Shown here in pieces: positions 1-13,400 of a stretch of 64,000 nucleotides of DNA. The number at the start of each line of letters is the position of its first letter. The stretch's first letter is position 1. The stretch comes from Kingdonia uniflora. Lineage: Eukaryota > Streptophyta > Magnoliopsida > Ranunculales > Circaeasteraceae. The stretch covers positions 1,501,001-1,565,000 of the forward strand of contig JACGCM010002198.1 of the NCBI GenBank assembly GCA_014058105.1, written 5' to 3'. A program made the position numbers and the translations under genes. A model generated the notes under the pieces. The model ran no database searches. It saw nothing but the letters and a program-made list of their open reading frames with translations, and had not been told where the DNA came from.

Positions 1-1400
1 TAAACAACAATATTATTGTTCATGCATGTTCACGTGGTATGGCTTGCGCCTTCGTCGGTACGCTTTCTGCCCCCATAACTCCTGTACCTTCTAGTTTATA
101 GTCTATAATTGATGAATACAGTGACGTTTGTTATGAGGCTATCGAGGCTGAACTTCCCCCGTTGCAGGATATCCAGCATGCCATTGACGTAGTCCCCTGA
201 GCATGCCGAGTTACAGAGGCAAGTGTCAAGAGTTATATGACAAATGGCTACTTAGGGAGAGTATGTTCCCGTGCGTCGTTCAAGCCTTACAAATGCTAAA
301 AAAAGACAGAAGATGGCAAATTTGTTGTTGAAAGCAGGGAATTAGTCACAGTTAAGTATAGATTTCCTATTCCTCGATTGGATGACATGATGGACAATTT
401 AAATGGGGCTCGGGTTTTCTCTAAACTCGACCTCCGCAATGGTTACCAACATATTCATATGTGACTAGGGAAGAGTGGAGGATAACTTTCAAGACCAAGG
501 ATGGTCTGTATGAATGAATAGTTATGCCATTTGGGTTGTCAAATGCGCCAGCTATGTTAATGAGACTACTGGAGGAGGTTCTGTGAGATTTTACCATGCA
601 ACAATGTGTGGTTGTCGACTTCAACGACATATTGATTTACAGTCGATCCGAAGAGCATATTGAACACGTGACAATAATCTTCCAGATCCTTTGATACAAC
701 TGCATATACCTACAGTTGAAGAAGTGTTCATCATGGTGGACTTTCTGGAGTTTATGGGTTATGTGGTTTCACAGGGAATCCGGGTCGAAGAAGTAAAGGT
801 GTAGGCAATTCGGGACTGTCTGGTTCCGATTACTGTCACATGTTTGGAGTTTTCACGGGCTAGCCACGATTTATAGACGGGTTCATGACCCCTTTTACTA
901 ACCTCATTGACGATTTTCCGTTTGTGTGGTCTCCTTAGGCAACTAAGACATTGAAGGAGATCAAACATCGGATGACATCGGCGGCCATTTTGACACTACT
1001 AGATTTCACACAGTTATATTCGAGGTCGTGACAGACAGGTATTGAGTAATCTTATCAAAGGGGGGTCGACCGATAGCTTTCTTTACTTAGAAGCTTTCAA
1101 GTACACAGCTACAATACTCCACATATGATATTGAGCTCCTGACAGTTGTGAGAGCTCTCACACATTGGCGACACACCACAGAGAGTTCATCATTCAGCAG
1201 CAGATTACATCTTAAAGATAGGCCAAGTGTTACAAATTCCTTCAGAGCTATCACTTTCACGTTCAGCATTTCAAAGGAAAAGAGAACCGGGTTGCGGATG
1301 GTTTCAGTAGCAGAACGCATATCTTGGTAACTTTGCAGATGCTTATGATAGATAGGTCATGGTCATCCCTTCTAACCGTCTCGGGTATCACATATCGCGA
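1..1400 (+). pseudogene. Ty3/gypsy pol remnant (reverse transcriptase to RNase H)
   Basis: Decayed pol of a Ty3/gypsy retrotransposon, reading on the plus strand in several frames. The clearest block is at about 330-465, which translates to a gypsy RT core with [16 protein letters not shown] followed by [13 protein letters not shown] (RT domains 1-2). The conserved order then continues only in pieces through about 1330 (an RNase H-like stretch near 1170-1260). Many stops and frameshifts interrupt it, so no product is possible. No LTR belonging to it is visible; the left part lies outside the window. Family assignment to gypsy rests on the RT block and is firm; the exact lineage is not resolved. 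Confidence 0.8.
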
Positions 1401-1844
1401 GGCAACCTAAATCTTCAATAATTTAGAAAGTCCTATTTATTTTAGTCTATAATATTTTGCTCTATATTATTTCTATTTTTAGATAGATTTTATTTTAAAA
1501 AATTTAAGAATAAAGAAATTTCCTTAATAGGAGGGAGTATCTCTAGAATTAGAACATATGTTTTATAAAAGCCTAGGTTAGGGTTTATTTTCTTTGGCTG
1601 CTTTGTTGGAGTTTGTTTTAGATTTTATGAACCAATAAAGTTATTTTCAGATTATTAAATTAGGGATTTTTTAGAAGGAAAAAACCTAATTTGAACTTTT
1701 TAGTGATTTATTAATAAGAATTAGCACACTCAAAGCCTCCGCCGATTGGATCTTACTTCTTATTAAATTGATTTTCTTTTTCTTTTTCGTGTCTTCTTTG
1801 TCGATTTAAGATTTTTCAAGATATATTTTTTCCCAGAAATTTTT

Positions 1845-2185
1845 TGACGTGATTACTACGAACGCGAAAGCGAGATTCGTATGAAGATCACGTTGTATTT
1901 GAAAGTTAGAGAAAACTAGGGTTTCAACTAAACAAATCAACTTACTTTAATCAAAATCAACTGAGAAACAAGTAACCTAGACCTCCCCTTTTATAGAACA
2001 CAAAAGGGGTTAGAATTAGGAACCCTAATTCTAATTGAAATGGAATTCTACTTAAATTGGGAAACTGCTAATAACTCACATTGGACCTCTCCAACAGAGC
2101 TTAAGATAAAGCATAAATTATAAAGCATTAATTAAACATAGGTCACACGGTGGGTAAACGATCCTATGAGGGATGTGTCACATCA
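1845..2185 (-). repeat. 3' LTR of the small gypsy element
   Basis: 341-bp LTR read on the minus strand, from TGATGTGACACATCC to GTAATCACGTCA. Its U3 part (about 1975-2185) matches the partner LTR at 3800-4012 closely. The distal part (about 1845-1950) matches instead the solo LTR at 57168-57498, including the stretch around 57440-57495. Confidence 0.85.
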
Positions 2186-2910
2186 AACCCTCCGTCTGAG
2201 AAGATTTCGTCCACGAAATCAAGGGGGCGGTGCGTCAAAGGACTCACGCACGTATGTAGTGTGCATCTCAGTCTCTTCGTCTTCATCCCGTAGAACGTGC
2301 ACAAAATTTGTACGGTGGAACTCTTCCGCGGAATTTTTCGTACCCTGCGATTGTACTCGAGGTCTTTAAATCCCAATGTTGAAGAACGTCCAAAAATGAG
2401 AACAATATAATATGGTTCTCGAAACTTGGTAACAAACCCTCCCAAAATGGGTCAAAAAATTATAGGTCGGGGTCGAGCCCAACCTTTTGAGACTTAAAGT
2501 TCTGAGACGAGTTTCCTGACATGGGTGAGGTTTGGTTACATGCCAAAGTGGGGCTGGTAAGAAGTTCATTTGCATTGCGGGAGTAGTTGGTGAAATTTGG
2601 AGAGGCATGTGTTTAGCACATGTGGGAGATGGGTATGGTACACCTTGTTGTACTTGATCTCTTTCTCTTATTTCTTTTTCAAGTTCATCCTGCAACACGT
2701 GTTCTTCACTTCTCCCTCCTTTCTCTCTCAATCGCGACATCCTCTCCCTCTTTGAGCACTCCATGCCTTGACTGATGTATGTGTTGACCCTATCTCTTGT
2801 TTTTCTCAAGTTCTTTCCTCTTCGAGCAATCGCCAACTGTCGGTGTGGTCACCGGTGACTCCAAACAAGGCGACGTTACAATGGTCGTCATCGGCATCGT
2901 AGGCTTGAAT

Positions 2911-3591
2911 TCAGTCATCATAGGTGAGAAAACAACCACAGTTGTTGGCGATGATGGTACCCCGTGTGATTGTACCCCGTGTACCTGGTTGTACCCAAAC
3001 AAAACTTCTTTCTCTCTTCATCGCAAGAACTGAAACTGGACTTTCTTTGTTTATTGAACCTTGGCCGATTAGGGTTTTCACCCTAGTCCCAATTCTGGTG
3101 AGATTTACAACTAGAAGGCTCCACTGGAATTCGTGGTGAACTCTGGTAACTCCTTTGTTGCTAATCTTTGCGATATCACGAATTGTGACGGAGCTTTTTA
3201 TCGCGGATTCGATGAAAATTTTGACACCGTTCGGCGCTGTTTTCGCTTGTGAAGTTGTTGTTGGTGATAGTAGGTCATTGACCGGACCTTCTAAGACGGT
3301 CGGCGTTTCTTTGCTCGCCATATCAAACATCGGAGTTTCCGATCTCATGTCACTATCAACGGGAAGACATAAAAACGGGGTTTCCGTTTTACCGGTCTTT
3401 GCGGTAGTGCCCCAATCTTCGGGATAATCGTCGTAAATAGGCGGTAAAATCGCCGTTGATTAGGGGGGCGGGAAAAAGGCTCCTCTACCCAAAGCCTCGA
3501 CAATCTCTTCAAGCTTATCAAGATTATCCGATATCCTCGCTACATTGTCGGCGAGCATAGGTTTCTTCGTCGCGGGTATTCCACGAGGCAT
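2911..3591 (-). pseudogene. gag-like ORF of the small gypsy element, one stop
   Basis: From an ATG at 3591 (minus strand) the frame reads MPRGIPATKKPMLADNVARI, a predicted helical start, then about 43 codons in meets a single TAA near 3462-3460. The same frame stays open from there to 2911. It begins about 50 bp inside the 5' LTR/primer-binding site, where gag is expected. No zinc knuckle, protease or RT follows. Downstream frames (2366-2836 and 2790-3002) are open and charged but not recognisable; the last reads LDFVDEIFSDGGFD just before the 3' LTR, like the C-terminus of a gypsy polyprotein. I infer a gag remnant joined to a pol end by internal deletion. Confidence 0.55.
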
Positions 3592-3625
3592 CTTTGTTCT
3601 TGAAACTAACTACACTGGATTCTAA

Positions 3626-3641
3626 CGTAGCTCTAGTACCA
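3626..3641 (-). other. Primer-binding site, initiator tRNA-Met type
   Basis: Minus strand TGGTACTAGAGCTACG, two bases inside the 5' LTR. It differs from the common plant PBS TGGTATCAGAGC by a TC/CT swap. Position and spacing fit an LTR retrotransposon. Confidence 0.75.
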
Positions 3642-3643
3642 AT

Positions 3644-4012
3644 TGATGTAAACTGATTACGTGGAAGCCAATTATCAAGAAGAACACCACATTTATCAAA
3701 ATGAATTAGGTTCCTGAGGAACCCTAATTTTATTAACTAGAACTCTTATTCTAAACAAAACTAACTTAACTGAATTAACTGTATTAACTAATAAACAAAT
3801 AATCTAGACCTCCCCTTTTATAGAACACAAGGGGGGTTAGAATTAAGAACCCTAATTCTAATTGAAATAGAATTCTACTTAAATTGAGAAACTGCTAATA
3901 ACTCGCATTGGACCTCTCCAACATAGCTTAAGGTAAAGCATAAAATATAAAGTATTAATTAAACATAAGTCACACGGTGGGTAGACGATCCTATGAGGGA
4001 TGTGTCACATCA
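3644..4012 (-). repeat. 5' LTR of the small gypsy element
   Basis: 369-bp LTR on the minus strand, starting TGATGTGACACATCC and ending TTTACATCA next to the primer-binding site. U3 is nearly the same as in the 3' LTR, but the R/U5 part (3644-3790) is clearly different from it. Confidence 0.8.
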
Positions 4013-4435
4013 TTTTTCTTCTCACCAAAAGTTTTGATGGCGGCTCAATATTTGCTTACAACAAGGTTGGATCCTATTGGAGTCACTAGAAAGGATTAAT
4101 GCAATGCTAGAAAAGAAGGAAGCGACAGTTGGTAAAATTTTATTTCTTTTTGGTTAAGGGTCTGAAATTTCTCTTCAATATTTAATAATATTTGTGAGGT
4201 TCACCAGATCTACAGTATCAATTTGGTACAGCTCAATTATAGAAAATCATTTTCATTAAATAAAGAATTTCCTGCCATAAATGGAAATTGTCATCCCCGT
4301 GAAAGTGATTTTCAGGCAGCAAGACAAAACCTTATACCCCATAAGTAAACAATAATAAAAGCATTTTGAAGTTCTATAGCATCATTGCATCATGGTAAAA
4401 TTGGAAATCATAAACTTTGCTTCTTAGGAACTCAC

Positions 4436-7400
4436 CCTCTTCAAGGCAGCAAAAGCATTCTTCCTTAACACTACATCTGGCGCATAAATAATGACATTTA
4501 TAATAGCCTGAAATGTTATGTTTGACTTTAGGCAAAATAAAAAAAATAAAAAATTGCCTCAAATAGTTGCAAGAAAAGTACCTGCAAAGCAGCAAAAAGA
4601 CTTGGGATATAAATCGAACAGTCTGCAAACTCGCTACATTTTTCAGAGTTACTTTCGTCTATAATGCACAACAAGAGCTCAATGGCATGTCTTTTTAAGT
4701 TCCAAGGCAGATCCACGGAAGACAGAACATATTTTAGCATGTCTACTATTTGCCATCTTTTAATTTGACTACTTCGAAATTCAACCATGAGAGTTATTGA
4801 CAAATCCTGTTTTGCGGCCTTTGCAATGTCGTCAGATATATAGCCCCAAATCACTACAACAAATACAAAAAGTTATGAATTAGAGTTATAAAAGGCGTTT
4901 AGCATAGCTAGAGAAAATAAAGGTGTACTCGAAATCAAGGTTGCTTATCATTAATCAAGCCTTGAGTCTGGCTTACGCTTTTTCAAACGAGGCGAGGCTT
5001 AAGCCTTTAAGGCACGACGCGAGCCTAAAGCTATACCTGCCTCATAAAGGTGAGTCGTAGCATTTTTAAAAAAGCTGTCTTGAACTCTCTTATAGGTGCA
5101 AAATTGTGATGATTTTCACATTCCATTGTTTAACCATATTTGCAGACTCCATGTTGTCGTCTCAAAGCGCATGGTTGAGTAAGACCTGATAATTTTGTTA
5201 CGGATCTCAAAATGGTCCTTGCAAAGACACTTTAAACTTCCGCTCCTTTTACTGCACTAAAACAGTAACTACCTTATTACAATACTCCCGCTTCAAAATT
5301 GAAAGCTTGTCTCAGACCTCATAAACTCACCGCCAGATCCCTACTAAACACCTTCTACTCTGTAGTAAAATTCAGCTTCAACCTTCATCTGCTTGGCCTA
5401 AAGTAATAAGGGTTATTCATCACATATGAAACCTAGTGAGCCAATCTAAAGTCCCGCAAAGGTCATACTATCATGTGATCATGTCATTTTCTGGATGACA
5501 TTATGCATAGCGTTGAGAGGCCAAACTTATTAACCAAGGTAAGGTCTAGCCAAACCGGTCACTGCCCCGCAAGATCCATATGACTTGACTTGGGTTTGGC
5601 TCCGAATCTCTTTAGTTGATGTATTGGCCTTCATCTTCCTTTAATGTTTCAGGGATCACTGCAAGGTTCTCATCAGCTAAATTACTCACACAAGTTGTTT
5701 TTTTCTTTTTAGAAGAAATTAGATACATTTCGCAAGCTAGTAAATCATCACTTCCAATTAGTTTGAGGGAGAGCAATAGAGCACACGTTCATAGCTTAAG
5801 AAGTCCATGAAATCCAGTATTAAATTAGTGGTGTTTTCCTCGCGAATTTAAATTTCATAGGTGTCATTCATTATGTTTAGAAAAATAAGAAAGATCTTCT
5901 ACTTAATTAACATTTCAACTCGACAGGATTCTTTCAAGGAATCGGGATATTATCAACACAAAACAACAAAAATGTTCAAATATGATAATTAGCTAAGAAG
6001 TACAAACCTGCCAGAGCTGCTCCATGCCTGACAAGAGGAAACCAACTGATATAATCATAGTCTCCATCTACAACATGGGGGTCATAATATAATCAGAAAA
6101 AAGTCTTGGGCTTAGCAAGTATATGTACAACTATTAAGGTGGGTTAAGCAAAAAACCTTGCTATTACCTTTGAGGAAGATGCTACTTAATGACTCAACCT
6201 CGCATCCAGTGATGAGACCAGAATATGATAAATTGCAAAATGGAAAAAAGGATGAAAGTTGGGACACCATAGGAATGCAGCTCAAACCTCTATCCACCAG
6301 ACTTGCAAAAACCTACATATTAAAAAAGAAATGTTAATCAAGGAAAAGAATTCCAAGGAAATGCCGTGAGGATTGGATAGGAATCATGTACCAAATAGAC
6401 CATATCTTTTATTATTGAAGATGCAGGGCCATCGTATAAAAGGCCTCAACACTTGGGGAGTTTCTCCAAAACTCTAGAGAAAACTTTAAGAGACAAATAA
6501 AAGTGTGACCTTAATAAGATAATGAATATTACTAACCATGATCTGCAATACATATAAGCCAAGTATAGCACGAAGCTCTTTTTTTCTCCTGTCCTCCTAC
6601 ATAAATAAAGCAAAGTTAGATGGGGGTGGTAACAAATATTAAACACTAATGGAAGAAAGATAAAGAGAAAGGAGGGCATTTGGTCAAGATTCACAAACCA
6701 ACTTTTGGCAAACTTCTTGAATGGAAGTGCCGATGTTCACTGCCAAGCCTATCAAATGCTCAACAACATCTTTATCTCCATCGTACGAATTTGATGATAC
6801 GGACTTTACAACATTGAGGACTATCGGAATTGCTTCGCGTATTTGCTCCAAGTGACGCCTTTTGATTAGGACAAATACTAAAATCGATAGGTATTTATCA
6901 CTACACTCTTCCAAAAGAAATATCAAACTACTTAAAAAACATTAAATATGTATGATATACAAGCACCACTAAGTGAAATAGAATTCGCAGAAATTTTATT
7001 CCTCGTATTTTGTCCCATAATACCTTTTGAAAGCCCACTCAGAAGAGGAAGAAAATAAGCAGGTGTCTCAAACATTTCAATAGGTGGATCCAAGGCCTGA
7101 TCCAATGAAGAAACAAATAATAATAATATTATTATCTATAAAAGAAAGGGGACCTACAATTTATATGTAGAAATCGAAAAGATTTCACTGAAAAGAGATA
7201 GGAAAGAACGAATGTCACAACAAAAATATTAGGAGCAACTCCTTTCAGACAGAGATAGTTAGACCCCAAAGTTGTTATGAGAGATTTTAAATGCTGGGAG
7301 AAGTTTCAACGTAAGATTTACCCCTAATGTTAAGCGAGCTACGCTAATGACAGCTATTAAGGCTTCAATTCAAGATAGAGTGGATATTAGAAATCCTCCA

Positions 7401-10400
7401 CAACATTAATAGCTCTTCAATTATAAGTTTTTATCCATACATTCTTAAGCATCATATAATGGATCAACGACTTAGTATTTTCACTTAATTGCTTCGCAAA
7501 TGAGATTGTGATAGAGAAAATTACTAGGCAACAACAAAAGGCGGTCTAGGTAGATATTGTTTCTCTTGAACTTACTAAAGACCATGGTTCAAAAAGTCAG
7601 AGTCGGGACTGGGATCCCCACGGCCGATCTGGCTCCGAGTTGGATCGAGCGATCTGGCCCCGAGTTGGTATTTTTCAGCATAAAGTATTATATATGTATC
7701 TTAAGTTTTTATCTGTTCTTTTTACAACTCAAATAATCAATCCAAATACAATAATAAAGTTGGTCTAGTACAATCCATACCAAAGATACAAAGTACAATC
7801 TATACGAAAGATACAAATACAAAAATGATACAAACACACCACACCAAAATATTGAAACATCCACATTTGTATTCGTTTAATTTTGTGTCAAAACTAGTTC
7901 AAAGTGGTCTGTGTTTCAAGTACTCAGAAATTTCAAACACTAGAAATACGAGCTACATAATAAAACAACTAGATGATTGGATTACTCATTTGCTTAACCA
8001 AATCATTATGGACCTTGGCGATAAGGATGAACTCCCCCATGGTATTGTAAGATTCGGAATAACCGTCTCGAGGAATCGAAGATGAAGAAGTATTACCGTG
8101 TTGATAAGTAGTACTAGTACTATATTGCCCAGGCAGGTCGGCCTTACCTTAAGGCCCGCCTAAGGCCACCGAGAAAATGAAGACCCCAAAGTATTGTTAT
8201 GCTATTAGGATTGATGAAAAAAAATAAAAAATACTATACCTTTAACAACTAAAAAGACTTAGCTTGATTGGTTTACACTAGATCATTATACTTGGAGGTC
8301 CCTAAATCAATTCTCCGTAGTAACAATTCCAAAAGAAATTGAAATATGAAGCCTCTCATAAACCATAAGAAATATATTTATGAAAAATGACATGCATTAA
8401 GTTAACTACAAAAGACCTAATTTTTTTAAATCCGCCTAAGGCCCCCAAAATGTCTAGGGACAGCCTTGTGCCTAGACTGCCCGTAAGAGCCGTAGTACCG
8501 TATAAGACTCATATCAAATAATATTAATATTACTTTGCTTTTAGAAGAAGAAAAAAATCATTTATTCTAAAATAAAATAGCCTAAAATAATAAAAACCAA
8601 TAATAATTATATAAAAAATCAATGATCCACAGATCCGATCTGAGACAACTCACGGAAACTCGCCGGAGTTGAGGCGAGTTGTTTTGAGTTGTTCTGAATT
8701 ACAGTTTTTGCGATTTTTTAGCCCAACTCGAACTGGATCAAACTAATCCCGAGGCAACCCGATCCAGTCCGAGTTTTCGAACCATGCTGAAGACATTGTA
8801 CTAATTATCCTTCAATATCCCGCTCAATGGCATAATAACTGTGCATTTTTGCAGATACTGCAACATCTAACATCTCAAAGGAATGTCTAACAACACATCT
8901 CTTACGAAACATATAACGGGATTGAGTTAACAAATTACATACTATCTTTTCACTATCGCATAATGTAGATAAAGATAGTCAAATGAAATCATCCAAAAAA
9001 ATACTGCACAAAACATAGACAAATCGTATTATCTAATAGACATTGCACGATCATTACCTGTTAGAAAATTAAAACGATAAAACTGTAATATAGCTTCCTG
9101 AAGTAAGTGATATAAGAGAGATATTGCGGCTGGAACGTAATTAGCATGCTGGAACTGGAAAGTAGAACAGCAGCAAAAATCTGGAAGTAACAGCAATAGA
9201 TGAACAAGCTCGAGGCGTGGGTCGTACTCTCTTTAAGGAATAATTCAACCTACCCCGAGTACTGGTAGTTGGAACTGCCGAATCTCCTCCCATGATACAA
9301 CGAGCAACAAAGTATACAGGAGTTCCTTCGTACCGGAGGAACAACGTACTGAACTTGCAGATTATCGAAACCGTTAAAAAGAGAAGGAGAGATCGATTTG
9401 TAAACAGGGAAGAGAACATAAATGATTCATTTTTTCTGTGTGTTTTGCATAGAGGAAACCAGATGAATTTATAGACTTATACTCAGCAATGGCTCTCAGA
9501 ACTTTACTCGAAGGTGGGTGAGATATTTCCTCCAACGTTTGTATGTGGTTTCGATTTTCCCAGAGACCAGGCAAATTGAAATACTTAGGCGTTCGTAAGT
9601 ATCCGTTATAGTGTACGCTGTTGGGTTTGTTTGGCCCAAAGTCAATAGACTTTTCTCCAAAATGAATAAGGAGAGCTTAGTATAAGCCCAAAGGGCCCAC
9701 CTGGGCCTCCAGAGCTAGAAGAGCCAATTGCCCGAACTCGAGTCAGCCCGGCCCACCGGGCCGCCCGAGAGAGGTCCAAGTATGTCAAGGGTATAAAAGC
9801 CCCCTCACACACTCACACACATATACACTCTCTCTTAGTCACATGTTACAAATATATCATGCGAGTACTACATTATATGTTTAGTTTGACTATAGTTTAC
9901 AAACAATGTGGGACTATATGTTTAGTTTGACTATAGTTTGACTATATGTTTAGTTTGACTATAGTTTGACTATATGTTTAGTTTTGTCAACACTTCATCT
10001 TACAACAGGTCAAATCGAGTAATTCGAGGATGGCTTCGCCACCGAGCGATTTGATGCCGAAAGGTAAACAAGCACGATCTAATACCAATAACACAAGATC
10101 AGAGCCTGAATTGAAGCTAGATAAAGGTGAATCTTCATGTTTAAGGATTGAAAATGGTGTGAGATTTCCCAATTTGAACGTAATCCATCAAATTAGGTAT
10201 GCACGTCCTCAAATCCCTCTTAGCTATGTTGAAGTGCTGACAAAATCTCAAATGGGAGATGAGAGCAAGACTAAGGAGGTAGAAAGAGGGTTCCAGAGTT
10301 AAATCCTTCCAATTTCAGAGAAAGATTGGATTCTAAGGGTAAAACTAGATTGATCTATCATAAACCTGAATTCAGCCATGTTGAAGGAAGATATGTGATT

Positions 10401-13400
10401 AAATGCCCCAAAGAGGTTATTGAAGAAGGTATAGAGCTGTGGAAAGACACTATAGTTGGATGGTTTGTAGGTGCATATATTCCCTTCTACATTGTTATAG
10501 ACAGAATTAGAGCAATCTGGGATATCAAAGGTTCCCTTTCCATTTCTTTGAGAAATTCAACCTTTTACTTACATTTGGGGATCAAAAGGAGAGAGATAAG
10601 GTGATGAAAGGAGGACCATGGCATGTGGGTGATAAATACATGCAAATTCAACAATGGACTCCATTTTCATCTATTGTTAATAGCATAATTGAAAGGATGC
10701 CAATATGGGTGAAGCTTTTAAACTTGCCAAAACATTGTTGGACCTCTAAAGCAATTGGTTACATAGCTAGTGTCATTGGGATTCCATTATGTGTAGATAT
10801 GGCTACTGAGACTCATACCAGATGGAATTATGCAAGAGTATGTGTTGAAATCACCCAGGAATCCAATTTTCCTCAATCAGTTCTAGTGGATAGAGGGGAT
10901 GGTGTATTGATTGAAGTGTTTATAGAATATTCATGGAGACCTACAAGCTGTACTAGATGCAAATCCTTTGGACATTACAAGCCTCACTGTACTCAACAAA
11001 TGACCATTGAAAAGCCTAAAGAGAAGATACAACAAGTCTGGAGGAAAACCAAGGTTGTAACTGAAGTACCCCAACAGACTAATCAAGATGAAAATGCCTC
11101 TACAACAGACACTACTCAAGTGAGACCAATAGATGATGTTTGGGAAGAGGTACAAAGGAGGAACAAATACAGTTCTCAAAAATCAAATAACAAGAAACAA
11201 CAACCAACAAAGGCAAATGCAGTAAGGGAATACCAAAACTCACCCCCAAAAAAGAGGTTAACAGAATATGACAAACTACAAGCCACACCCACTTCTGTAC
11301 AATCTCTCACATCTAAAGAATCAAGGGAATGGAGTAGTACATCTCAATTAAGCAACACTGCAGACAGAAAAGAACCAGATAAACCACCAGATGGAGCAAC
11401 AGAAAACCAGGGCATGGTCAGGATATCTAAACAATTAAAGGAAGCAGGAAAAAAGAAGCAAAAAGCAACATATAAAAAAAAAAAGACAGATTGAGCAAGA
11501 GACTACTAGAAGGGGGACAAATTAAAAAAAGGTTTTTTGATGACTAAAGCTCTCATTTGGAATGTCAGGGGGTTTAACAAACCTCAAATGCAAAGGGAGA
11601 TTAGAACTAACATTAAAGTTAACAACTTGGCTATAGTAGGTCTAATTGAGAATAAAGTGAAAGCAGAGAATATTGAGAAGATTCACCACTCTATTGCAGC
11701 TACTTGGAGCAAACTCACTAATCATGATATGGTTGCCAATGGAAGGATTTTGCTGATGTGGAACACTGATATTCTGGATGTGCAACTTGTCTCCAAAACA
11801 GATCAGGCTATTTCATGTATCACCACCATCAAAGCTTCAAATAAGAGTTTTCTTCTATCATGTATATATGCATCAAACAGCTTTAGAGAAAGAGAAGAAT
11901 TATGGAATTACTTGAGAAACTTAGGAGCTACACATTCACTGCCTTGGATTGTATCTGGCGACTTTAACTCAATTACTTACAATGAGGAGAAGAAAGGAGG
12001 AGAACCTGTTAGAGAAGCAGAAATATTACCCCTCATATCCATCATTAGTGAGTTACAACTTTCTGATTTGAAATGGAGAGGGAACCAGTTTACATGGACT
12101 AACTACCAGGCTGGACTTGATAGAATTTTCTCTAAGTTGGACAAAACTCTAGTTAACATGGATTGACTCAACATATTTCCTCTCTCTGAAGCTAATTGCA
12201 TGCCTTTTGGGATATCTGACCATGCACCTATCTATATCGTTATTCAAAAAGAACTGCATAGACCTAAGGCCCCATTTAGATTTACCAACTTTTTGACATT
12301 ACATCCAAGATTCATGGATGTTGTTAAAGGTTCCTGAGAGTGCAGAATTAAGGGAACCCCAATGTATGTACTAACTCAAAAGCTAAAGATCCTAAAGAGA
12401 GACCAGATCACATGGAAGAAGATTACATATGGGAATCTACACACTGGCATTGATAATGCAAGAAAGGAACTAGAATTAGTTCAAGAAGAGATTGCCATAA
12501 TTCCTATCATTGATGAAAACATTATGAGAAGAGAAAAAGAGAATAGAAAGGTCCTCAACAATCTCCTACTTCAAGAAGAAATGGACATTAAGCATAAATC
12601 AAGGTGTCAATGGCTATCTTTAAGAGACTCTAATACCCATTTTTTTTCACCAATTCATGAAGGAAAGGAAGAGTAAGAACCATATCAACCAGATATACTA
12701 TAGGGATGGGAGCCTAGCTGATACACCAGAAAGTATACAAGAAGAGGCAATGGACTTCTACAAGAAACTTCTTACAGATAATAGTATGAATCAAATTCAA
12801 CAGATTAAATGCTCCAAAAAAATTCAGCTGAACAAGCTACAGATTTGATTGCAGAGTTCACAAAGGAGGAAATTAAAGACATGATTTTCAGTGAAAAAGA
12901 TGATAGAGCTCCTGGGATTGATGGGTTCAATATGTTCTTTTATAAGAGCTGCTGGGAAACTGTTGGGGATGATGTGACTAAAGCTATCCTTAGCTTCTTC
13001 AGAAGATCTCAACTGCTCAAAGTGGTGAACATCACCATTCTTAAACTCATTCCCAAGACGCATAACCCTAATATATTTGCTGACTTTAAACCTATTTCAC
13101 TTTGCAATGTAGTATACAAGTTTATCACTAAACTGATTGCTCTTAGAATGAGGAATATGATGGATGGCTTAATTGATCCTTGTCAATCTACATTTATAAA
13201 AGGTAGAGTGATTCAAGATAATATTTTGCTAGCACATGAGCTAACAAGAGGGTTTGAAAGAAGCCATGGAGCAGACATAATGATTTTGAAGATAGATATC
13301 CATAAAGCATTTGATTTTGTTAAATGGCCTTATCTTATTCAAGTTCTAAAGGCTATGGAGTTCCTACAGAGTTCATTAATTGGACTAGCATCTGCATTTC

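Larger units (their letters stand above)
1845..4012 (-). mobile_element. Non-autonomous Ty3/gypsy LTR retrotransposon (gag only)
   Basis: Complete small LTR element on the minus strand, 2168 bp. It is bounded by TG..CA LTRs (3' LTR 1845-2185, 5' LTR 3644-4012) and flanked by a 5-bp TTTTT on each side (1840-1844 and 4013-4017); this duplication is low-complexity and so weaker evidence. A methionine-initiator-type primer-binding site lies 2 bp inside the 5' LTR (3626-3641) and a purine stretch (GACGGAGGGTT) abuts the 3' LTR. The interior of about 1.46 kb has a gag-like frame and no reverse transcriptase or integrase, so it would depend on another element. It sits beyond the last visible exon of the ALF4-like gene. 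Confidence 0.82.

Noticed and set aside
4970..5060. GC-rich GAGGCGAGGCTTAAGCC patch as a transposon
   Set aside because: Resembles plant hAT-type remnants but no paired ends or target duplication could be found.
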